Part shown: in pieces, positions 1 to 8,885 of the stretch
Position numbering within the stretch: position 1 is the stretch's first letter
Layout of the letters: each line of letters begins with the position of its first letter
Source: Nitrospina sp. UBA6727
GTDB taxonomy: Bacteria; Nitrospinota; Nitrospinia; Nitrospinales; VA-1
Direction of reading: 5' to 3'
NCBI GenBank assembly: GCA_002454045.1
Contig: DKID01000012.1
Span: 1-59,837 of the forward strand
Length of the DNA: 59,837 bases
Notes under the pieces: model-generated
Database searches by the model: none
What the model saw: only the letters and a program-made list of their open reading frames with translations
Told to the model about the DNA's origin: nothing
Program-made: the position numbers and the translations under genes

Positions 1-127
1 CTCGCCATGAATACATCGGCAGAGAAATCGCAGAGCACGGCGGTGACGGCGGGGGGATTAGGAATGACGGTGGCGGTCGCAATGAAAAACGCCGCGGCGG
101 GAATGACGGCGGTGGCGGTCTCGTCGC
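1..127. repeat. GACGGYGG-type low-complexity intergenic tract
   Basis: Short degenerate units around GACGGCGG, GACGGTGG and GGGAATGACGG recur downstream of recJ. No ORF is convincing here. Similar tracts recur in many other gaps of this window. Confidence 0.6.
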
Positions 128-1867
128 TTAGTGGGCGCGGGGGCGAATGTCGATGAGTTTGATTTCTAGTTTTTCTTTGCCGTTCCAAATGTTGAGGTTG
201 AGTTCGTAGGCAATGTCAAAAAGTTCCGCGGCGGGGTTGACCGATTCAAACACGGCGGCGAAACCAAACCCCACGCCTTCAATCCGTCCGTCACCCTGCA
301 CGGCGCGAAACCGCACATGATTTTTTTCCGCGCCGATAAATTTCACCGCCTGAATTTTCACGCCGCGTGATAAAAAACTGGGCACTGGATTTTCCGCGCC
401 GAATGGTTCCAGCAAACTTATTTGTCCGTAGAGGGCGCGGTCGATTTCCGCAATGTCTAACACGGTGTCCACTCGCACTTCGGGAATCAAATCTTCGTCG
501 GTGAGATGCCGACGTCCCACTTCGTTTATGGCGGCGCGAAACGCATCGACTTGTTCCTCTTTGATGCTGAGTCCCGCGGCGTAAGCGTGGCCGCCAAATT
601 GGATGAGGTGCGCGGAACAATCGGTGAACGCTTTGAACAAATTGAATCGCGGGATGCTGCGTCCCGACCCTTTCCCCCGCCCGGCTTCGAGCGCGACGAG
701 AATCGCGGGGCGGTGATATTTTTCAACCATGCGCGCGGCGGCGATGCCGACTACGCCGGGGTGAAAAATTTCCGACGCTAGAACGATGACCCGATCTTTT
801 TCCGTATTGACTTGGCGATGAAAAAGTGCGTCCGCCTCGGCGACGGTTTCTTTCTGAATTTCTTTGCGCTCGCGGTTAACCTGTTCCAATTCCCGCGCGA
901 GAGTTTGCGCTTCCTTTATGTTCGTGGATGTCAGCAAGTGCAAACCGTTGTCGGCTCTGCCCAATCTGCCGGCGGCGTTGAGACGGGGACCCAGCGCAAA
1001 ACCCACCGCGCGCGCGGAAACATTGCCGACGACGCCGGCGATTTCCTTCAACGCAACTAGCCCGGGCTTGGAAGTGGTGGACAACATCGCGAGCCCGTGT
1101 CGTGTCAAAATGTGATTCTCGCCGGTCAACGGCGCGACGTCGGCGATGGTGCCGAGGGCGAGCAAATCCAAATGACGTTTCAGATTGGGCAAGCGTTCCT
1201 TGCGCCAGCCCGCCGCGTACAATCCGTTCCGCACTGCAATCGCCAACTTGAACGCCAAGCCGACGCCGCATAAAAATCGGTACGGATATTCGCAATCGGC
1301 GCGATGCGGATTAAGTACCGCGACGGCCGCGGGCAATCCGCCTTCCCCCACTTGATGATGGTCGGTGATGATTACGTCCAACCCGATTGCGTTCGCCAAC
1401 GCCACTTCCTTTACGCCGGTGATGCCGCAGTCGGCGGTGATCATCAACCCTGCGCCGCGGTCGCGGATTTTGCGAACCGCCGCCGAGTTGAGTCCGTAGC
1501 CTTCCGATTGGCGTTCGGGCAAATAGGCATCGACCGCGCAATTCAAGTCGCGGAAAAAATGTGTGAGGAAAGCGGCGGAGGTTACGCCGTCAACATCGTA
1601 ATCGCAAAACACGGTGATGGATTCTTTTTGGTCTAACGCGCGAATCACCCGGTCCACGGCTTGACGCATGCCCGTCATCAAAATCGGATCGTGCAGGCGG
1701 CGGAAATCCGCTTCCAAAAAATCGCGCGCAGATTCCAGCGAAGTCGCGCCGCGATTCACAAGAAGCGTCGCCACCGCGGCTGGCAGATGGAGTTCGCGCG
1801 CGAGCAGGGACACCGCCGATGGCGATGGTTCGGCAAGGCGCCAATTTTTTTTGGACAATGACAACAT
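128..1867 (-). CDS. recJ: Single-stranded-DNA-specific 5'-3' exonuclease RecJ
   Basis: RecJ degrades single-stranded DNA 5' to 3' in RecF-pathway recombination and mismatch repair in the cytoplasm. The 579 residues match the usual family length. The DHH phosphoesterase core shows FCDYDVDG near residue 88, ADCGI, then TDHHQ. The DHHA1 half shows GPRLNAAGRLGRAD, HPGVVGIAAARM and FGGHAYAAGL. It is the last gene of the rpsP-to-recJ minus-strand run and begins 7 bases after the rnhB stop, so it is probably cotranscribed. The family and metal-binding motifs are intact, so the gene looks functional. Confidence 0.96.
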   Translation of the reverse strand: MLSLSKKNWRLAEPSPSAVSLLARELHLPAAVATLLVNRGATSLESARDFLEADFRRLHDPILMTGMRQAVDRVIRALDQKESITVFCDYDVDGVTSAAFLTHFFRDLNCAVDAYLPERQSEGYGLNSAAVRKIRDRGAGLMITADCGITGVKEVALANAIGLDVIITDHHQVGEGGLPAAVAVLNPHRADCEYPYRFLCGVGLAFKLAIAVRNGLYAAGWRKERLPNLKRHLDLLALGTIADVAPLTGENHILTRHGLAMLSTTSKPGLVALKEIAGVVGNVSARAVGFALGPRLNAAGRLGRADNGLHLLTSTNIKEAQTLARELEQVNRERKEIQKETVAEADALFHRQVNTEKDRVIVLASEIFHPGVVGIAAARMVEKYHRPAILVALEAGRGKGSGRSIPRFNLFKAFTDCSAHLIQFGGHAYAAGLSIKEEQVDAFRAAINEVGRRHLTDEDLIPEVRVDTVLDIAEIDRALYGQISLLEPFGAENPVPSFLSRGVKIQAVKFIGAEKNHVRFRAVQGDGRIEGVGFGFAAVFESVNPAAELFDIAYELNLNIWNGKEKLEIKLIDIRPRAH

Positions 1868-1874
1868 GCGAGGA

Positions 1875-2489
1875 TTACCGGTTCACATATTCCGCAACGC
1901 CTTTGAAAGTGTTGCGATGAATCGGGCAGGGGCCATGCTCGGCGATTAAATCTTGATGCCGCCGCGTGCCGTATCCTTTGTGGCGGGCAAATTCGTATTG
2001 CGGATAGAGGCGGTGATAGTCTTCCATAATACGGTCGCGGGTTACTTTGGCGAGAACCGAAGCGGCGGCGATGGAAAAACTTTTCGCATCGCCTTTTACA
2101 ATCGCCCACTGCGCCGCGGACGAATCTATTTTTTGGTTGCCGTCGATGAGGAGGAGGTCGGGGTCGGACGGAAGATTTTCCACTGCGCGCTTCATCGCCA
2201 ATTTTGCCGCGCGGAGAATGTTGATTTCGTCGATCACTTCCGGGTCAACCGTGGCGATGCCGTAGGCGACCGCCTGCGTTTTTATTTTCGGAAACAGTTC
2301 TTCGCGTTTTGCGGGCGAAAGTTTTTTGGAATCATCCAAACCGTGAAGAATAATATCGGGAGGCAAAATCACGGCGGCGGCAACCACCGGTCCCGCCAAA
2401 GGGCCGCGCCCCGCCTCGTCTACTCCGGCGACAAGCCGATGACCCTTTGCGCGCGCCTTGATTTCGTAGTCCCATAAATTTCGTCGCAT
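1875..2489 (-). CDS. rnhB: Ribonuclease HII
   Basis: RNase HII cleaves RNA in RNA/DNA hybrids and nicks at single misincorporated ribonucleotides. The protein shows VDEAGRGPLAGPV, the DDSKKLS segment, LLIDG and SIAAASVLAKVTRD, which carry the conserved acidic metal ligands. The frame stays open upstream to 2717, but that extension lies inside rplS in another frame and is basic and unlike the family. The ATG at 2489 gives MRRNLWDYE and 204 residues, a normal size. It starts 10 bases after the rplS stop and 7 bases before recJ, as in an operon. Confidence 0.95.
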   Translation of the reverse strand: MRRNLWDYEIKARAKGHRLVAGVDEAGRGPLAGPVVAAAVILPPDIILHGLDDSKKLSPAKREELFPKIKTQAVAYGIATVDPEVIDEINILRAAKLAMKRAVENLPSDPDLLLIDGNQKIDSSAAQWAIVKGDAKSFSIAAASVLAKVTRDRIMEDYHRLYPQYEFARHKGYGTRRHQDLIAEHGPCPIHRNTFKGVAEYVNR

Positions 2490-2499
2490 AGGCGAAGCG

Positions 2500-2910
2500 T
2501 CATGAACTTTTCGCGGCGGCGTTGGTTTTTTTGCCGCGAGACTTTTTCGCTTTCGTCGTGGACGACGGGGCTTTGCGTTCTTTGAGGCGAGCCGCCTTGC
2601 CGCGCAACTCGCGCAGGTAATACAATTTGGCGCGGCGCACTTTGGCGCGTCTGAGGATTTCAATTTCTTCGACGCGGGGGGAATGAAACGGAAATATGCG
2701 CTCCACGCCGATGCCAAAAGAAATTTTGCGCACCGTCAGCGTCTTACGAACTCCGCCGCCGCGCATCTTGATGACGACGCCTTCGATGATTTGAATGCGT
2801 TCTTTCTCTCCTTCGACGATGCGCATGTGCACCTTGACGGTGTCACCGATGTGAACATCGGCGACTTTTTTTTTCATTTCTTCCGCTTCAATCTGATCTA
2901 CTAAATTCAT
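2500..2910 (-). CDS. rplS: 50S ribosomal protein L19
   Basis: L19 lies at the 30S-50S interface of the ribosome. The N-terminal 110 residues fit the family: the DVHIGDTVKVHMRI strand, FEGVVI-type IIEGVVIKMRGGG, TLTVRKIS, GVERIFPFHSP and RRAKVRRAKLYYLR. A basic Lys/Ala-rich tail of about 25 residues extends beyond the usual core. A strong Shine-Dalgarno GAAGGAGAG precedes the ATG. It sits between the SPOUT methyltransferase and rnhB, extending the classic rpsP-rimM-trmD-rplS cluster. Confidence 0.97.
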   Translation of the reverse strand: MNLVDQIEAEEMKKKVADVHIGDTVKVHMRIVEGEKERIQIIEGVVIKMRGGGVRKTLTVRKISFGIGVERIFPFHSPRVEEIEILRRAKVRRAKLYYLRELRGKAARLKERKAPSSTTKAKKSRGKKTNAAAKSS

Positions 2911-2964
2911 GACCCTCTCTCCTTCGGAAATCCGTTTTGGTGGATAAATTATTTTCGGTCCGCG

Positions 2965-3558
2965 TTAAAAATTTTTCGTGACGCTCTCGTCGCCCCTGCC
3001 CAACAGTCGGTCTAATATAATCGCCACGGCGGCGCGCACTGGCAAGTGATTGAACCTGGCGTTGCCTTCGATGGGTTGCAGGATGTGGTCGGCGTTGCGA
3101 ATTAAATTTTTTTCCAAGCCCCACCCGGTGCCGAAAACCAAAAGTGTGGGCCGCCCGTCTTGTAATTTTTTTCGCAACGTTCCGAACTCAATGCTGTTCG
3201 GCACCTGCTTGGCTCCGGTGACCACCACGCGCGGGGTGCCGCTTTGTTGCGTCGCGTCGGCCACCGCGGCGTCTAGGCTTTTCATAACTTTAGTTTTCAG
3301 CAAGGCTTCTTTTCGTGTCGGATTATACTGCGCCCCGTGTCCCTTCATCCAATGTTCGATCAACTTTTCCACCAGTTGCTGCTGAGTTTTTAGTGGCGTG
3401 ATTACATAAAAAGTGCCGACGCCGAACGTCCTGCAAATCCGCGAAATGTCGTGCACATCCAAAGTTGTGACGGAGGAAACTACCACCTCGCCCAGTTTGT
3501 TATAAACGGGAAAGTGTACCAGCGCCAGATGAATATTCGAATAGTGCGTCGCGTCCAA
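2965..3558 (-). CDS. SPOUT-fold RNA methyltransferase (Methyltrn_RNA_4 family)
   Basis: A 197-residue protein matching the Methyltrn_RNA_4 family, predicted SPOUT-fold SAM-dependent RNA methyltransferases. Visible features are LALVHFPVYNKLGEVV, TTLDVHDISRICRTFGV near residues 32-48, VVVTGAK, and the knotted SAM-binding portion LLVFGTGWGLEKN followed by LPVRAAVAIILDRLLG. Its position between trmD and rplS is typical of this family in several non-model phyla and supports a tRNA or rRNA substrate. The exact modified nucleotide cannot be inferred. Confidence 0.85.
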   Translation of the reverse strand: MDATHYSNIHLALVHFPVYNKLGEVVVSSVTTLDVHDISRICRTFGVGTFYVITPLKTQQQLVEKLIEHWMKGHGAQYNPTRKEALLKTKVMKSLDAAVADATQQSGTPRVVVTGAKQVPNSIEFGTLRKKLQDGRPTLLVFGTGWGLEKNLIRNADHILQPIEGNARFNHLPVRAAVAIILDRLLGRGDESVTKNF

Positions 3559-3591
3559 TGCTGTCCTGTGTCAAAACTTTTCGTTGCGCGG

Positions 3592-4281
3592 CTACTTATT
3601 TTTTTTGAGCAGGTCAGGACGAACCCGCGCGGTTTTTTTCAACGCTTCCGCTTTTTGCCAGTCGCGTATTTTTTTGTGGTCGCCGGAAACCAAAATCTCC
3701 GGCACCTTAAATCCTTGATAATCGCGCGGCCGGGTGTATTGCGGATATTCCAGCAAGCCGTCGGTGAAAGATTCTTCCGCCGTCGACGCCGGGTCGCCCA
3801 GCACCCCCGGCACCAATCTTGATATGGCTTCGACGAGAACCATCGCGGGAATTTCGCCGCCGGTCAAAACGTAATCGCCGATGGAAATTTCTTCGTCGAC
3901 GAAATGCCGCGGCACTCGTTCGTCCACGCCTTCATAGCGACCGCAAATTAAATTCAGGCTCGGCAAGCGGGAAAGTTCCCAGGCTTTTTTTTGATCAAAG
4001 GGCCGACCCGCCGGGGACAATAATATCGTGCGAGTTTCGGGAACTTCCTTTTTAATCGCGGCGATAACGCGGGCGACGGGCTCGACGTTTATGACCATGC
4101 CCACCCCGCCGCCGAAGGGGGCGTCGTCCACCTTGCGATGTTTGTTCAGGCTGTAGTCGCGCAAATCGTGAACGCGAATATCCAGCAACCCTTCTTCCCG
4201 CGCGCGCTGAATGATGCTGTCCCCAAAAGGCGATGCGAACATCTCGGGAAATAAACTGACGATGTCAAACCGGAGTGTCAT
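3592..4281 (-). CDS. trmD: tRNA (guanine-N1-)-methyltransferase TrmD
   Basis: TrmD makes m1G37 in tRNAs reading CNN and CGG-type codons, preventing +1 frameshifts. From the ATG at 4281 the protein is 229 residues. It has MTLRFDIVSLFPEMF, DDAPFGGGVGM, LICGRYEGVDERV and SIGDYVLTGGE (the trefoil-knot SAM site), then the Asp-containing linker DPASTAEESF. The frame runs open to 4332, but the added residues lie within rimM and do not resemble the family. The chosen start overlaps the rimM 3' end by 17 bases, compatible with translational coupling. Confidence 0.96.
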   Translation of the reverse strand: MTLRFDIVSLFPEMFASPFGDSIIQRAREEGLLDIRVHDLRDYSLNKHRKVDDAPFGGGVGMVINVEPVARVIAAIKKEVPETRTILLSPAGRPFDQKKAWELSRLPSLNLICGRYEGVDERVPRHFVDEEISIGDYVLTGGEIPAMVLVEAISRLVPGVLGDPASTAEESFTDGLLEYPQYTRPRDYQGFKVPEILVSGDHKKIRDWQKAEALKKTARVRPDLLKKNK

Positions 4282-4783
4282 CGAACAAACCCTCGACGCG
4301 ACGAAAAACCAGTTTGCCCGCTTGCAGGTCAACGGACTTGACCACCGAGTCGATCATGGGGAGCATCCACTCCGCGTCGCCGTTGTCACCGTTTCGTACT
4401 ATGTACACATCGTTGCTCCCCGTTGGGACGACGTCGACGATGACCCCGCAGGGTTGGCTCTCTTCGTCGAAAACTTCGAGTCCTTCCATTTCGAAGCGAT
4501 AATATTCTCCCGCCGGCAGCGATGGAAAATCCGCGCGGCTCACCAAAACTTCGTCCCCCGTCAGAAGTTTTGCGGACGCGATGTCGTCAACTTCCGCCAA
4601 CTTGATGATGAAGGGAGCATGCGCCCCGCGAATCGACTGCACCTGCGCTTGCTTTTTTGCTCTAGCCAAACGCACCGTCTGCCCGCCCGCAAACTCAAAC
4701 CCTTCGTGGTCGTGGGGATAAAACTTCAACTCGCCTTTCAGTCCGTGCGTGCGCGCAAGTTTGCCGACGGGAATCCAGTCCAC
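4265..4783 (-). CDS. rimM: Ribosome maturation factor RimM
   Basis: RimM binds S19 and assists 30S head assembly. The 172-residue protein has the N-terminal RimM domain (VGKLARTHGLKGELK) and the PRC-barrel half (EYYRFEMEGLEVFD, GVIVDVVPTGSNDVYIV, WMLPMIDSVV). It begins 3 bases after rpsP and overlaps trmD, the conserved order in most bacteria. Confidence 0.95.
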   Translation of the reverse strand: MDWIPVGKLARTHGLKGELKFYPHDHEGFEFAGGQTVRLARAKKQAQVQSIRGAHAPFIIKLAEVDDIASAKLLTGDEVLVSRADFPSLPAGEYYRFEMEGLEVFDEESQPCGVIVDVVPTGSNDVYIVRNGDNGDAEWMLPMIDSVVKSVDLQAGKLVFRRVEGLFDDTPV

Positions 4784-4786
4784 GGA

Positions 4787-5032
4787 TTAAACTCCGACGC
4801 CGGCTTTTCTGAAGAGGGCGTCCACGGTTTTGCTCGGCTTCGCGCCTTTTTTGATCCACGCCACGGCTTTGTCCGCGTCAACTTTGCAACCCGCCTCACG
4901 ATTCAGAGGGTCGTAGGTTCCGAGAATCTCGAGAAATCTGCCGTCTCTTGGCATGCGGGAATCCGCCGCCACGATGCGATAAAAAGGTTTCTTCTTTGCT
5001 CCCCGCCGCGTTAATCGAATTACAACCGCCAA
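4787..5032 (-). CDS. rpsP: 30S ribosomal protein S16
   Basis: S16 is a small-subunit assembly protein. The 81 residues contain VIRLTRRGAKKKPFYRIVAAD, PRDGRFLEILGTYDP and DADKAVAWIKKGAKPS, all diagnostic. A Shine-Dalgarno-like AGGAGAAAAT precedes the ATG. It is the first gene of this minus-strand operon within the window. The ffh gene that often precedes it is absent; noncoding and low-complexity DNA lies upstream. Confidence 0.97.
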   Translation of the reverse strand: MAVVIRLTRRGAKKKPFYRIVAADSRMPRDGRFLEILGTYDPLNREAGCKVDADKAVAWIKKGAKPSKTVDALFRKAGVGV

Positions 5033-5452
5033 TTTATTTTCTCCTGTTTTGCGGGACTAGCCCGACGTTTTTTTGCGGTCCGTAAAGTTGCCGACGAATA
5101 AAAAACTCCGCCTAAAAAAATTGGCTCCCCGACATTCCGCGTCCCCGCAAGACTGCCGAAGTTGAGGCCGCCGCACGAGCCGATAAATTATCACACATGA
5201 GACCGGGCGAAAAATTTTAAGTTGAAGGGGACGGTCAGATTTATTTCAGGCGCGGCAGTATATAGTAACAACCGCGCGCGCGCAAGAAATTAGAACGCGA
5301 CGCGACCACCGCACCGGTGATGGCGATGACGGTGGGGGAAGCATCGCGGCGGTGACGGCGGCGGCGCGCAAAAGTTTTTAACGGCGCGACGGCGGGCGAA
5401 AACTTTTCACGGCGACGTTTTCATCCGCCGGTGACGCGGCGCGGCGGCGCGA
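5033..5452. other. Intergenic region upstream of rpsP, with low-complexity tract
   Basis: No gene is supported in these 420 bases. On the minus strand a GATAAT hexamer (5187-5192) within TGTGATAAT could be an extended -10 for the rpsP operon, but no clear -35 accompanies it. A TATATACT stretch lies near 5260. Positions 5090-5112 form a GGC...GCC-flanked hairpin with a T6 loop on the minus strand. From about 5290 to 5445 the sequence is GACGGCGG-type low-complexity DNA. Confidence 0.5.
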
Positions 5453-6163
5453 TTAGCAGAGGGATGCTCCGCCGTCGATGAATAAAGTTTCGCCGTTGAC
5501 GAATTTGTTTTCCATCAAATAGTCCAAGGCGTGGAGGATGTCGCCCAAGTTTCCGTGGGTGCGGGTCGGCACATTCTTCGCGGCTTTTTCCAGATAGTCC
5601 GCCGCGCCGCCTTGTGGCGGGATGATGAGCCCCGGCGCGATGCCGTTGACGCGAATCGATTCGCCCCATTCCACCGCCGCCAATTCCGTCAGGTGTTGCA
5701 AAGCGACTTTGCTGACGGAATAAGCCGCGAAGGTGGGAACCGTCCTCGCCACCCGCTCATCGAGAATGTTGACGATCAACCCTTTGTTGACCGTGCGTTT
5801 GTATTCGCGCATCAGCAAGTACGGCGCGATGAGATTGAGGTGAAGCGTGTCGACCAAAGTTTCCGTGCGCGTTTGCTCCACGTTTTCTTGAACGAAGTTG
5901 GCGGCGGAATTGACCAGCAGTTCCACTTGATTAAAGTCCCGTAAGATTTTGCCGATGAACGATTCGGCGACGCGCGATTTTCTTAAGTCGCCCGCGTAGC
6001 CGCGACATTGCACCCCTTGCGCGCGTATCGCCTGCATCGTTTCCGCACTGTCCGCCCCGGAACTGTGGTAAAGCAGGGCGATGTCAAATCCTTTGCGGGC
6101 GAGATGCAGAGCCATCTCGCGGCCAACGCGGATTGCCCCCCCCGTCACAATAGCTGTCGGCAT
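5453..6163 (-). CDS. SDR-family oxidoreductase, pteridine-reductase (FolM)-like
   Basis: A 236-residue short-chain dehydrogenase/reductase. The cofactor motif is TGGAIRVG near residue 7, whose Arg is typical of the pteridine-reductase/FolM branch. It is followed by NSAAN, and a catalytic Tyr-Ser-Val-Ser-Lys segment (AAYSVSKVALQ) with the Ser supplied by the preceding region. The C-terminus NGETLFIDGGASLC is standard SDR. The likely reaction is NADPH-dependent reduction of dihydropterin or dihydromonapterin, but other SDR substrates are possible. It is divergent from moaB, sharing a 145-base intergenic region. Confidence 0.8.
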   Translation of the reverse strand: MPTAIVTGGAIRVGREMALHLARKGFDIALLYHSSGADSAETMQAIRAQGVQCRGYAGDLRKSRVAESFIGKILRDFNQVELLVNSAANFVQENVEQTRTETLVDTLHLNLIAPYLLMREYKRTVNKGLIVNILDERVARTVPTFAAYSVSKVALQHLTELAAVEWGESIRVNGIAPGLIIPPQGGAADYLEKAAKNVPTRTHGNLGDILHALDYLMENKFVNGETLFIDGGASLC

Positions 6164-6186
6164 CTTCGTCTCCCGAGATAGGCTTG

Positions 6187-6195
6187 TGTTATACT
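6187..6195 (+). promoter_or_regulatory. Candidate extended -10 promoter element for moaB
   Basis: TGTTATACT lies in the moaB/SDR divergent gap, with an extended-type TG and a five-of-six -10 hexamer. No good -35 is visible. The start codon is about 115 bases downstream. Confidence 0.3.
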
Positions 6196-6308
6196 TTTGA
6201 GGAAAAATTATTTAACGCCAATTGCCCGTTAAAATCCACCGAAAACCAAACTTCCCGCTTGGCGGAAACCGTTTTTCAATCTGAAACAAAATCAGGAGTG
6301 CCGCAGTT

Positions 6309-6821
6309 ATGAGTGAAAAAAAATGCGTGAACATCGCCGTCGTGACGGTTTCCGACACGAGGACAGAAGTGGATGACAAATCTGGGCAGATGCTGGTTGA
6401 CCGAATTCAAACGGCGGGGCATCGCTTGGTCGAAAAGAAAATTATTAAGGACGAAAAAAAACTGCTGCGGAAACAATTGAAAATATGGATCGCCAATCCC
6501 GATGTCGACGTGGTAATCGCAACGGGCGGGACGGGCGTGACGGGACGCGACATTACGCCGGAGGCTTTCGAAGCATTGTATGAAAAATCGATTCCCGGAT
6601 TCGGCGAACTGTTTCGCATGTTGAGTTATGAAAACATCCGCACATCCAGCCTGCAATCACGCTGCACCGCCGGGGTCGCCAACGGCACCTTCCTGTTCGC
6701 GTTGCCGGGTTCCACCGGAGCGTGCAAAGATGGATGGGACCAGATTCTCGTCCACCAACTCGACAACACCCACAAGCCCTGCAACCTCGCCGAACTGATT
6801 CCGCGCCTCCGCGAAAAATAA
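6309..6821 (+). CDS. moaB: Molybdenum cofactor biosynthesis protein MoaB
   Basis: MoaB/MogA-type proteins adenylylate molybdopterin for metal insertion. This 170-residue protein carries VVTVSDTRT at the N-terminus, the MPT-binding ATGGTGVTGRDITPE loop, and GTFLFALPGSTGACKDGW. MsrP, encoded at 49238, is a molybdoenzyme that would need this pathway. The start has GGAGTGCCGCAGTT upstream as a plausible Shine-Dalgarno. rluD follows 67 bases later in the same direction. Confidence 0.92.
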   Translation: MSEKKCVNIAVVTVSDTRTEVDDKSGQMLVDRIQTAGHRLVEKKIIKDEKKLLRKQLKIWIANPDVDVVIATGGTGVTGRDITPEAFEALYEKSIPGFGELFRMLSYENIRTSSLQSRCTAGVANGTFLFALPGSTGACKDGWDQILVHQLDNTHKPCNLAELIPRLREK

Positions 6822-6888
6822 TCGCCGACAACCGCGACGGCGAACACACCGTAACCGCGGCGCGAAAGACGCTAACGAAAAACGCGAA

Positions 6889-7821
6889 ATGGAACAACTC
6901 AAATTTGCAGTTAATCCCGACGCGCACCGACAACGGCTTGATATTTTTCTATCGGTTCAGCCAATGGAGATTAGCCGATCGCGCTGGAAAAAATTAATCG
7001 TCGACGGTCGGGTGACGGTCAACGGCGCGGAACAAAACGCAGGTTATAAAGTCCGCGCCGGCGACCAAATCACGGTGCAAGTGCCCGCGGCGACGACGAT
7101 GAAAACTTCGCCGCAAGCCATTCCACTGCAAATTATTTTTGAAGACGAACATCTCATCGCGCTGGACAAAACGGCGGGGATGGTGACGCATCCGGCGCCG
7201 GGGCATTCCGCGGGAACTTTGGTCAACGCGTTGCTACATCATTGCGATGACCTGTCGGGAATCGGCGGCGTCGAGCGTCCCGGCATCGTTCATCGGTTGG
7301 ACAAAGATACATCGGGATTGGTCGTCGTCGCCAAAACCGAAGCGGCGCACAAAAACTTGGCGGGGCAATTCAAAAACCGCGAAGTCCGCAAAGAATATCT
7401 GGCAATCGCGACGGGCAATGTTAAGGAGGACAAAGGCGTGGTCCGCGCCGCGGTCGGTCGCCACAAAGTTCACCGCAAAAAGATGGACACGAAATCCCGC
7501 AACGGACGCGACGCGCAAACGGAGTACGAAGTTTTACACCGCGGCGAAAGTTGGTCCTATCTTCGGCTTTTTCCGAAGACTGGGCGGACGCATCAAATCC
7601 GCGTTCATCTGGCTTCGATTCATCACCCCATAATCGGCGACAAACTTTACGGCGGGAAATCTGCGCAACACAAAATGGCGCGGCAGGCTTTGCACGCGCA
7701 CAGGTTGGAATTGAAGCATCCGGTCACGGACTCAAACTTATCATTTTGCGCGCCGCTGCCGGCGGACATGGCGGACTTCTTGCGGTCTTACGGATACGGC
7801 GACGGTGACGACGGGCGGTGA
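6889..7821 (+). CDS. rluD: RluA/RluD-family rRNA pseudouridine synthase
   Basis: This 310-residue enzyme has an N-terminal S4 RNA-binding domain (RSRWKKLIVDGRVTVNG) and the RluA catalytic domain with the Asp motif HRLDKDTSGLVVVAKT. TGRTHQIRVHLASIHHPIIGD is seen further on as GRTHQIRVH and HPIIGDKLYG. Its closest functional equivalent is probably RluD (23S rRNA helix 69). RluC or another RluA paralogue cannot be excluded. The last residues GYGDGDDGR are encoded by GACGGTGACG-type repeat DNA, so the C-terminus runs into the intergenic repeat. Confidence 0.88.
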   Translation: MEQLKFAVNPDAHRQRLDIFLSVQPMEISRSRWKKLIVDGRVTVNGAEQNAGYKVRAGDQITVQVPAATTMKTSPQAIPLQIIFEDEHLIALDKTAGMVTHPAPGHSAGTLVNALLHHCDDLSGIGGVERPGIVHRLDKDTSGLVVVAKTEAAHKNLAGQFKNREVRKEYLAIATGNVKEDKGVVRAAVGRHKVHRKKMDTKSRNGRDAQTEYEVLHRGESWSYLRLFPKTGRTHQIRVHLASIHHPIIGDKLYGGKSAQHKMARQALHAHRLELKHPVTDSNLSFCAPLPADMADFLRSYGYGDGDDGR

Positions 7822-8527
7822 CGGCCGCCGATAAGTTTTGACAACTTGGCGGGACGGCGAACGTCGGCCGCGTCCGTCCCCGCGGCGCGGCGATTCAAGT
7901 TTTCGCGGCGGCCTCAAAATTGTGAGTTAATTGTGGAAAACTTCCGCCGCCATGAAAACTCGCTATTCTTGCGCGACGGCGAAATCTCCGCGCGCGAAAA
8001 AAATGCTTAATCCCCTTGTTTTTTCAACACGTTATAAAATTCCCGCGTCGTGACGGAAAATCGGCGGCGGCGGGAAGCGGCGTTTTATTTTCTCCACAAT
8101 TTTTTTTGGATTTGGCGAGGCTCGGCAAAACGGCGTGAAATAGGGAGGGGAACGGGGTATCAAAATCCTAGCATGCTTTTTCTCGCTTCATTAAAGTGTC
8201 AAAAAACATTACATCCCGCGCGACATGACTTCCCCCCGTCGGAGGCTTGAATATAGGGATGAATCGCGTTGCGGATTTTTGACACCGGCGATGCCGTCAT
8301 TATACTTAATCCAACGCCAGCCAAGTCGCTCGCGACCCTGGCGCAATCAACAAATTAAAGGCGTGCGGCGGGCATCGTCAAACCGACTTTGTAAGACGCG
8401 AGGTTCCGTCCCGAACATCGCCCATCGCCTTATTTGGTAGGGCGTTCGAAGTGGGCGCGGTCGGCAAAAATAAATTTTCCACACGAACTGTGTAAAACCT
8501 TTGGAAAACGCGATGGAATCATCCGCT

Positions 8528-8554
8528 AACATAACGCAATTAAAGGCGTTAGGG
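8528..8554 (-). repeat. attC-like site D (degenerate)
   Basis: On the minus strand CCCTAACGCC is followed by TTTAATT and GCGTTATGTTAG. CTAAC and GTTATG/GTTAG flank a short imperfect hairpin. It lies downstream of the two-gene cassette at 8886-9484. It fits the integron R''-L'-R' layout less well than the sites at 9939 and 10795. Confidence 0.3.
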
Positions 8555-8696
8555 TCTCCTGACTAAAAAGTGCGCAATCTGGCAACGCCTTGATTTTACA
8601 GGGACGACGGCGCGCGGCGACCGCAACGCCAAAATCCGATGGCGGCGCAACGATGACGGCGACGGCAGTGACGGTGGTGGCGGTGGCGGAGCGCAA

Positions 8697-8830
8697 CGGC
8701 GGCGTTCGGGGGGAAGGAGTCCGCCGCTAAACTGATTTTCGGCGGAAGGGAAACGCCGGGCGCTGGCCCTTGCGCTTCGCCAGGCGGGGAGGTTTGCCGT
8801 CATCGCGAACGGCGGCGGGGCTATCCTTTG
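8697..8830. repeat. Direct repeat copy 1 (~130 bp)
   Basis: Nearly identical to 9661-9790, differing by two substitutions and a 3-base GGC expansion. On the minus strand it encodes a basic peptide ending KPPRLAKRKGQ...FRRKSV in frame after the stop of the 8886-9278 gene. Confidence 0.9.
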
Positions 8831-8885
8831 CTTCTTTGTCGCTGGGGGATTCTATCTTTTTTAACAACTTTTTATATTCTAAAAA

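Larger units (their letters stand above)
7822..8885. other. 1.06-kb region without a convincing gene
   Basis: This gap has no supported CDS. It contains GACGG-rich low-complexity DNA at 7822-7870 and about 8595-8700, an AT-richer middle part, an attC-like site at 8528-8554 and one copy of a ~130 bp direct repeat (8697-8830). A segment near 8345-8370 shares the string CGCCTTTAATT with the 8528 site on the minus strand and may be another decayed site. Small ORFs in the stretch lack ribosome-binding sites and family resemblance. Confidence 0.5.

Noticed and set aside
4211..5014. 267-codon plus-strand frame over trmD, rimM and rpsP
   Set aside because: Antisense to three conserved genes; no family resemblance.
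8050..8250. 66-codon ORF in the 7.8-8.9 kb gap
   Set aside because: No ribosome-binding site, no homology, biased Arg/Phe composition; kept as noncoding.
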